From NCBI GenBank assembly GCA_016870915.1, contig VFZY01000007.1, forward strand, positions 1 through 55,576: a stretch of DNA of 55,576 nucleotides, written 5' to 3'. Below the pieces are notes generated by a model. It had not been told where the DNA came from, made no database searches, and saw nothing but the letters and a program-made list of their open reading frames with translations. This DNA comes from Acidobacteriota bacterium. GTDB taxonomy: Bacteria > Acidobacteriota > Terriglobia > Bryobacterales > Bryobacteraceae. Numbering within the stretch: position 1 is the stretch's first letter; each line of letters opens with the position of its first letter. Position numbers and translations under genes: made by a program. This document shows, one piece after another, positions 53,915 through 55,576 of this stretch.

Positions 53915-55120
53915 GTGCCGGTGACCATTCTCGCCATTGCCAGCTTTGAAAAAGGCCACGAATTCCTTCGCGAATGCAAACGCCAGGGTGCGCGGACGCT
54001 GCTTCTGACCTCGGCCAGCCTGAAGGATACAGCCGAATGGCCCACGGAGGCGATCGACGAAATCTACTACATGCCCGACGTGGACAAGCGCTGGGATCGC
54101 ACGGCGACACTCCACGCCGTGGCCTATCTCGCCCGCACGGAGGCAATCGACCGCCTGGTGCCGCTGGATGACTTCGATCTGGAAATGGCTGCCTTCCTCC
54201 GCGAGCACCTGCGCATCCCGGGCATGGGCGAGACCACCACCCGCTACTTCCGCGACAAACTGGCCATGCGCATGCGGGCGCGTGAGGAGGGCCTCCGCGT
54301 GCCGGAGTTCGTCGGCTTGATCAACCACGGGCGGATCCACCAGTTCACCCGCGCCGTACCGCCGCCCTGGGTTTTGAAGCCACGCTTTCTCGCCGGGGCC
54401 ATCGGTATCCGCAAAATCCACGATCCGGATCAGTTGTGGCAGGCACTTGAGACGTTGGGCGATCAACAGTCGTATTACGTGCTTGAGGCTTATGTGCCGG
54501 GTGCGGTGGTACACGTGGATTCCATCGTTTCCGAGCGGCGTCTGGTTTTCGCGTCCGCCAGCGCGTACGGCGCCCCGCCTCTTGATGTCTCCCACGGAGG
54601 CGGCGTGTTTACGTCGAAATTGCTTCGCCGCGGGACGGAGTTCGAGGCCGCGCTGCTCGAGGAGAATCGCAAACTGATGACGGCGATGGGCCTGGTGCGC
54701 GGCGTCTCCCACAGCGAATTCATCGTCCAGGCGGAAACCGGCGACGTCCATTTTCTCGAAACTTCGGCCCGCGTGGGCGGCGCCAATATCGCCGACCTGA
54801 TTGCGGCCGGACGGGGCATCAACCTGTGGGCGGAATGGGCCCGGATCGAACTCCTGGGAAGCAAGGGCGGCTATGCCCCGCCAGCGGCCCGGGAGGAGTA
54901 CGCCGGCCTGCTGGTGGCTCTCAGCCGGCAGGAGCATCCCGATACCAGCGGATTCAATGACCCCGAAGTGGTCTGGCGCATGGCCAAGCGCCACCACATC
55001 GGTCTGATTGTCCAATCGCCGGACCCCGGCCGCGTCGAAGACCTTCTTGCCAGCTATACCCACCGCGTGGAACTTGACTTCTTGGCCACCGCCCCGCCAC
55101 GGGAAAACGCCGTCGATTAA
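53915..55120 (+). CDS. ATP-grasp domain protein
   Basis: This protein of about 401 residues has an N-terminal preATP-grasp fold (VTILAIASFEKGHEFLRECK, DRLVPLDDFDLEMAAFLREH). The ATP-grasp domain follows with WVLKPRFLAGAIGIRKI, YVLEAYVPGAVVHVDSIVS and VHFLETSARVGGANIADLI, which supply nucleotide and magnesium ligands. Such enzymes join a carboxylate to an amine or thiol using ATP. The substrates cannot be named. The start is uncertain: GTG 53915 or TTG 53906. It diverges from the small chemoreceptor-like gene. Confidence 0.82.
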   Translation: MPVTILAIASFEKGHEFLRECKRQGARTLLLTSASLKDTAEWPTEAIDEIYYMPDVDKRWDRTATLHAVAYLARTEAIDRLVPLDDFDLEMAAFLREHLRIPGMGETTTRYFRDKLAMRMRAREEGLRVPEFVGLINHGRIHQFTRAVPPPWVLKPRFLAGAIGIRKIHDPDQLWQALETLGDQQSYYVLEAYVPGAVVHVDSIVSERRLVFASASAYGAPPLDVSHGGGVFTSKLLRRGTEFEAALLEENRKLMTAMGLVRGVSHSEFIVQAETGDVHFLETSARVGGANIADLIAAGRGINLWAEWARIELLGSKGGYAPPAAREEYAGLLVALSRQEHPDTSGFNDPEVVWRMAKRHHIGLIVQSPDPGRVEDLLASYTHRVELDFLATAPPRENAVD

Positions 55121-55162
55121 GGACCCATGAGGAAACGCACGCCTGGCATGATCACACAGCCA

Positions 55163-55546
55163 CTAGTCGACGAATCCACGCCACACGTTACCGCGATCAT
55201 CGCGCAGGATCAGTCCGTTCTTTTCGCTGATACCGGTGATGGCTCGCCCCGACGAGTCGCGCAGCCGGTAACGCACCGTACCGTCGGTCTGCAACTCGCC
55301 GGACCCTCGCCACTCATTCCCGAACTCATCCCGCAAGCGGACAAACTCGCCTTCTCCAAATCCGACCATCGCCCGCCGGAACGAATCCTGCACGTGGAAG
55401 AGCCCGCCGCGCGGTCCACTTTGGCGGCGCCTCTTATCCCACATTTCCGTTTTGAGCCGCGCGTGCGAATCTCCTGGATGCTCGTCCGCATCAATATCGA
55501 TAGGGGTTTGAAGGCAGCGAAGACCCCTGCGGAGGACAGCACCCAA
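55163..55546 (-). CDS. hypothetical protein near the window edge, start unresolved
   Basis: The C-terminal part of this frame has two copies of a short motif (RDEFGNEWRG and RDDRGNVWRG) separated by about 45 residues, with RYRLRDSSGRAITGI between, suggesting a small beta-repeat protein. The N-terminal part is less convincing. An overlapping frame entering from the window edge encodes a hydrophobic stretch (LFVTHWVLSSAGVFAAF), so the gene may begin outside the window or be frameshifted. No family was recognised. Confidence 0.4.
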   Translation of the reverse strand: MGAVLRRGLRCLQTPIDIDADEHPGDSHARLKTEMWDKRRRQSGPRGGLFHVQDSFRRAMVGFGEGEFVRLRDEFGNEWRGSGELQTDGTVRYRLRDSSGRAITGISEKNGLILRDDRGNVWRGFVD

Positions 55547-55576
55547 TGGGTGACAAACAAAACCAGCCCTTTCAGC

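Overview
The window is high-GC, protein-dense chromosomal DNA that looks like an acidobacterium of the Bryobacterales/Solibacter type. This placement is inferred from gene content: secreted Tat-type sulfatases, a 3-keto-disaccharide hydrolase domain protein, a DUF1549/DUF1553 cytochrome-like protein beside a PPC/IPT domain protein, carboxypeptidase-regulatory-like and TPR proteins, a PEP-CTERM protein, and menaquinone synthesis through futalosine (mqnD). No rRNA or other phylogenetic marker is present to prove it. Most genes carry signal peptides, so the region is mainly devoted to exported proteins.

Layout. The left edge (1-380) holds a broken IS3-type transposase, three small palindromes and a strong terminator-like hairpin that abuts a 3-hydroxyacyl-CoA dehydrogenase gene (383-1363). 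Next come a large secreted nuclease, a PEP-CTERM protein, a lipoprotein beta-propeller, an exported methyltransferase, a possible small RNA, and a glutathione peroxidase whose catalytic residue is encoded by an in-frame TGA (7304-7822). From 7880 to 18000 lie a carboxypeptidase-regulatory/TPR pair, a sulfatase, a 3-keto-disaccharide hydrolase protein, an esterase, an Hpt protein, mqnD, a HEAT-repeat protein and a second, frameshifted sulfatase. A decayed glycosidase fragment and three PIG-L deacetylase-like genes follow (18062-21105), then a hexahaem cytochrome, a second exported methyltransferase and two secreted proteins.

From 33381 down to 24212 a tightly packed minus-strand run encodes a third sulfatase, an SGNH hydrolase lipoprotein, the PPC/DUF1549 pair, an Nramp-like transporter, RecO and a DinB-family protein. 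A second minus-strand run (40485 to 33791) encodes myo-inositol oxygenase, a ROK regulator, a short-chain dehydrogenase, a gamma-glutamylcyclotransferase-like protein, a secreted protein and a GH10 xylanase. This suggests uptake and breakdown of plant or soil polysaccharides and inositol. A plus-strand TPR gene with two small secreted helical proteins (40643-42893) faces an ftsY-ribD-ribE run (45485 to 42883). An amidase follows, then an RND efflux operon whose pump gene has two lesions. Its promoter region contains a well-formed ArsR-type operator and lies next to the divergent arsR gene. The right edge has tRNA-Ser(GCT), a 68-residue protein resembling a chemoreceptor tip, an ATP-grasp protein and a poorly resolved edge gene.

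The strongest unusual signal is the selenocysteine glutathione peroxidase: the UGA sits exactly at the catalytic position, a bacterial SECIS-like hairpin with a GGUCU loop follows it, and the rest of the catalytic tetrad is intact. It predicts a complete Sec-decoding system elsewhere in this genome.
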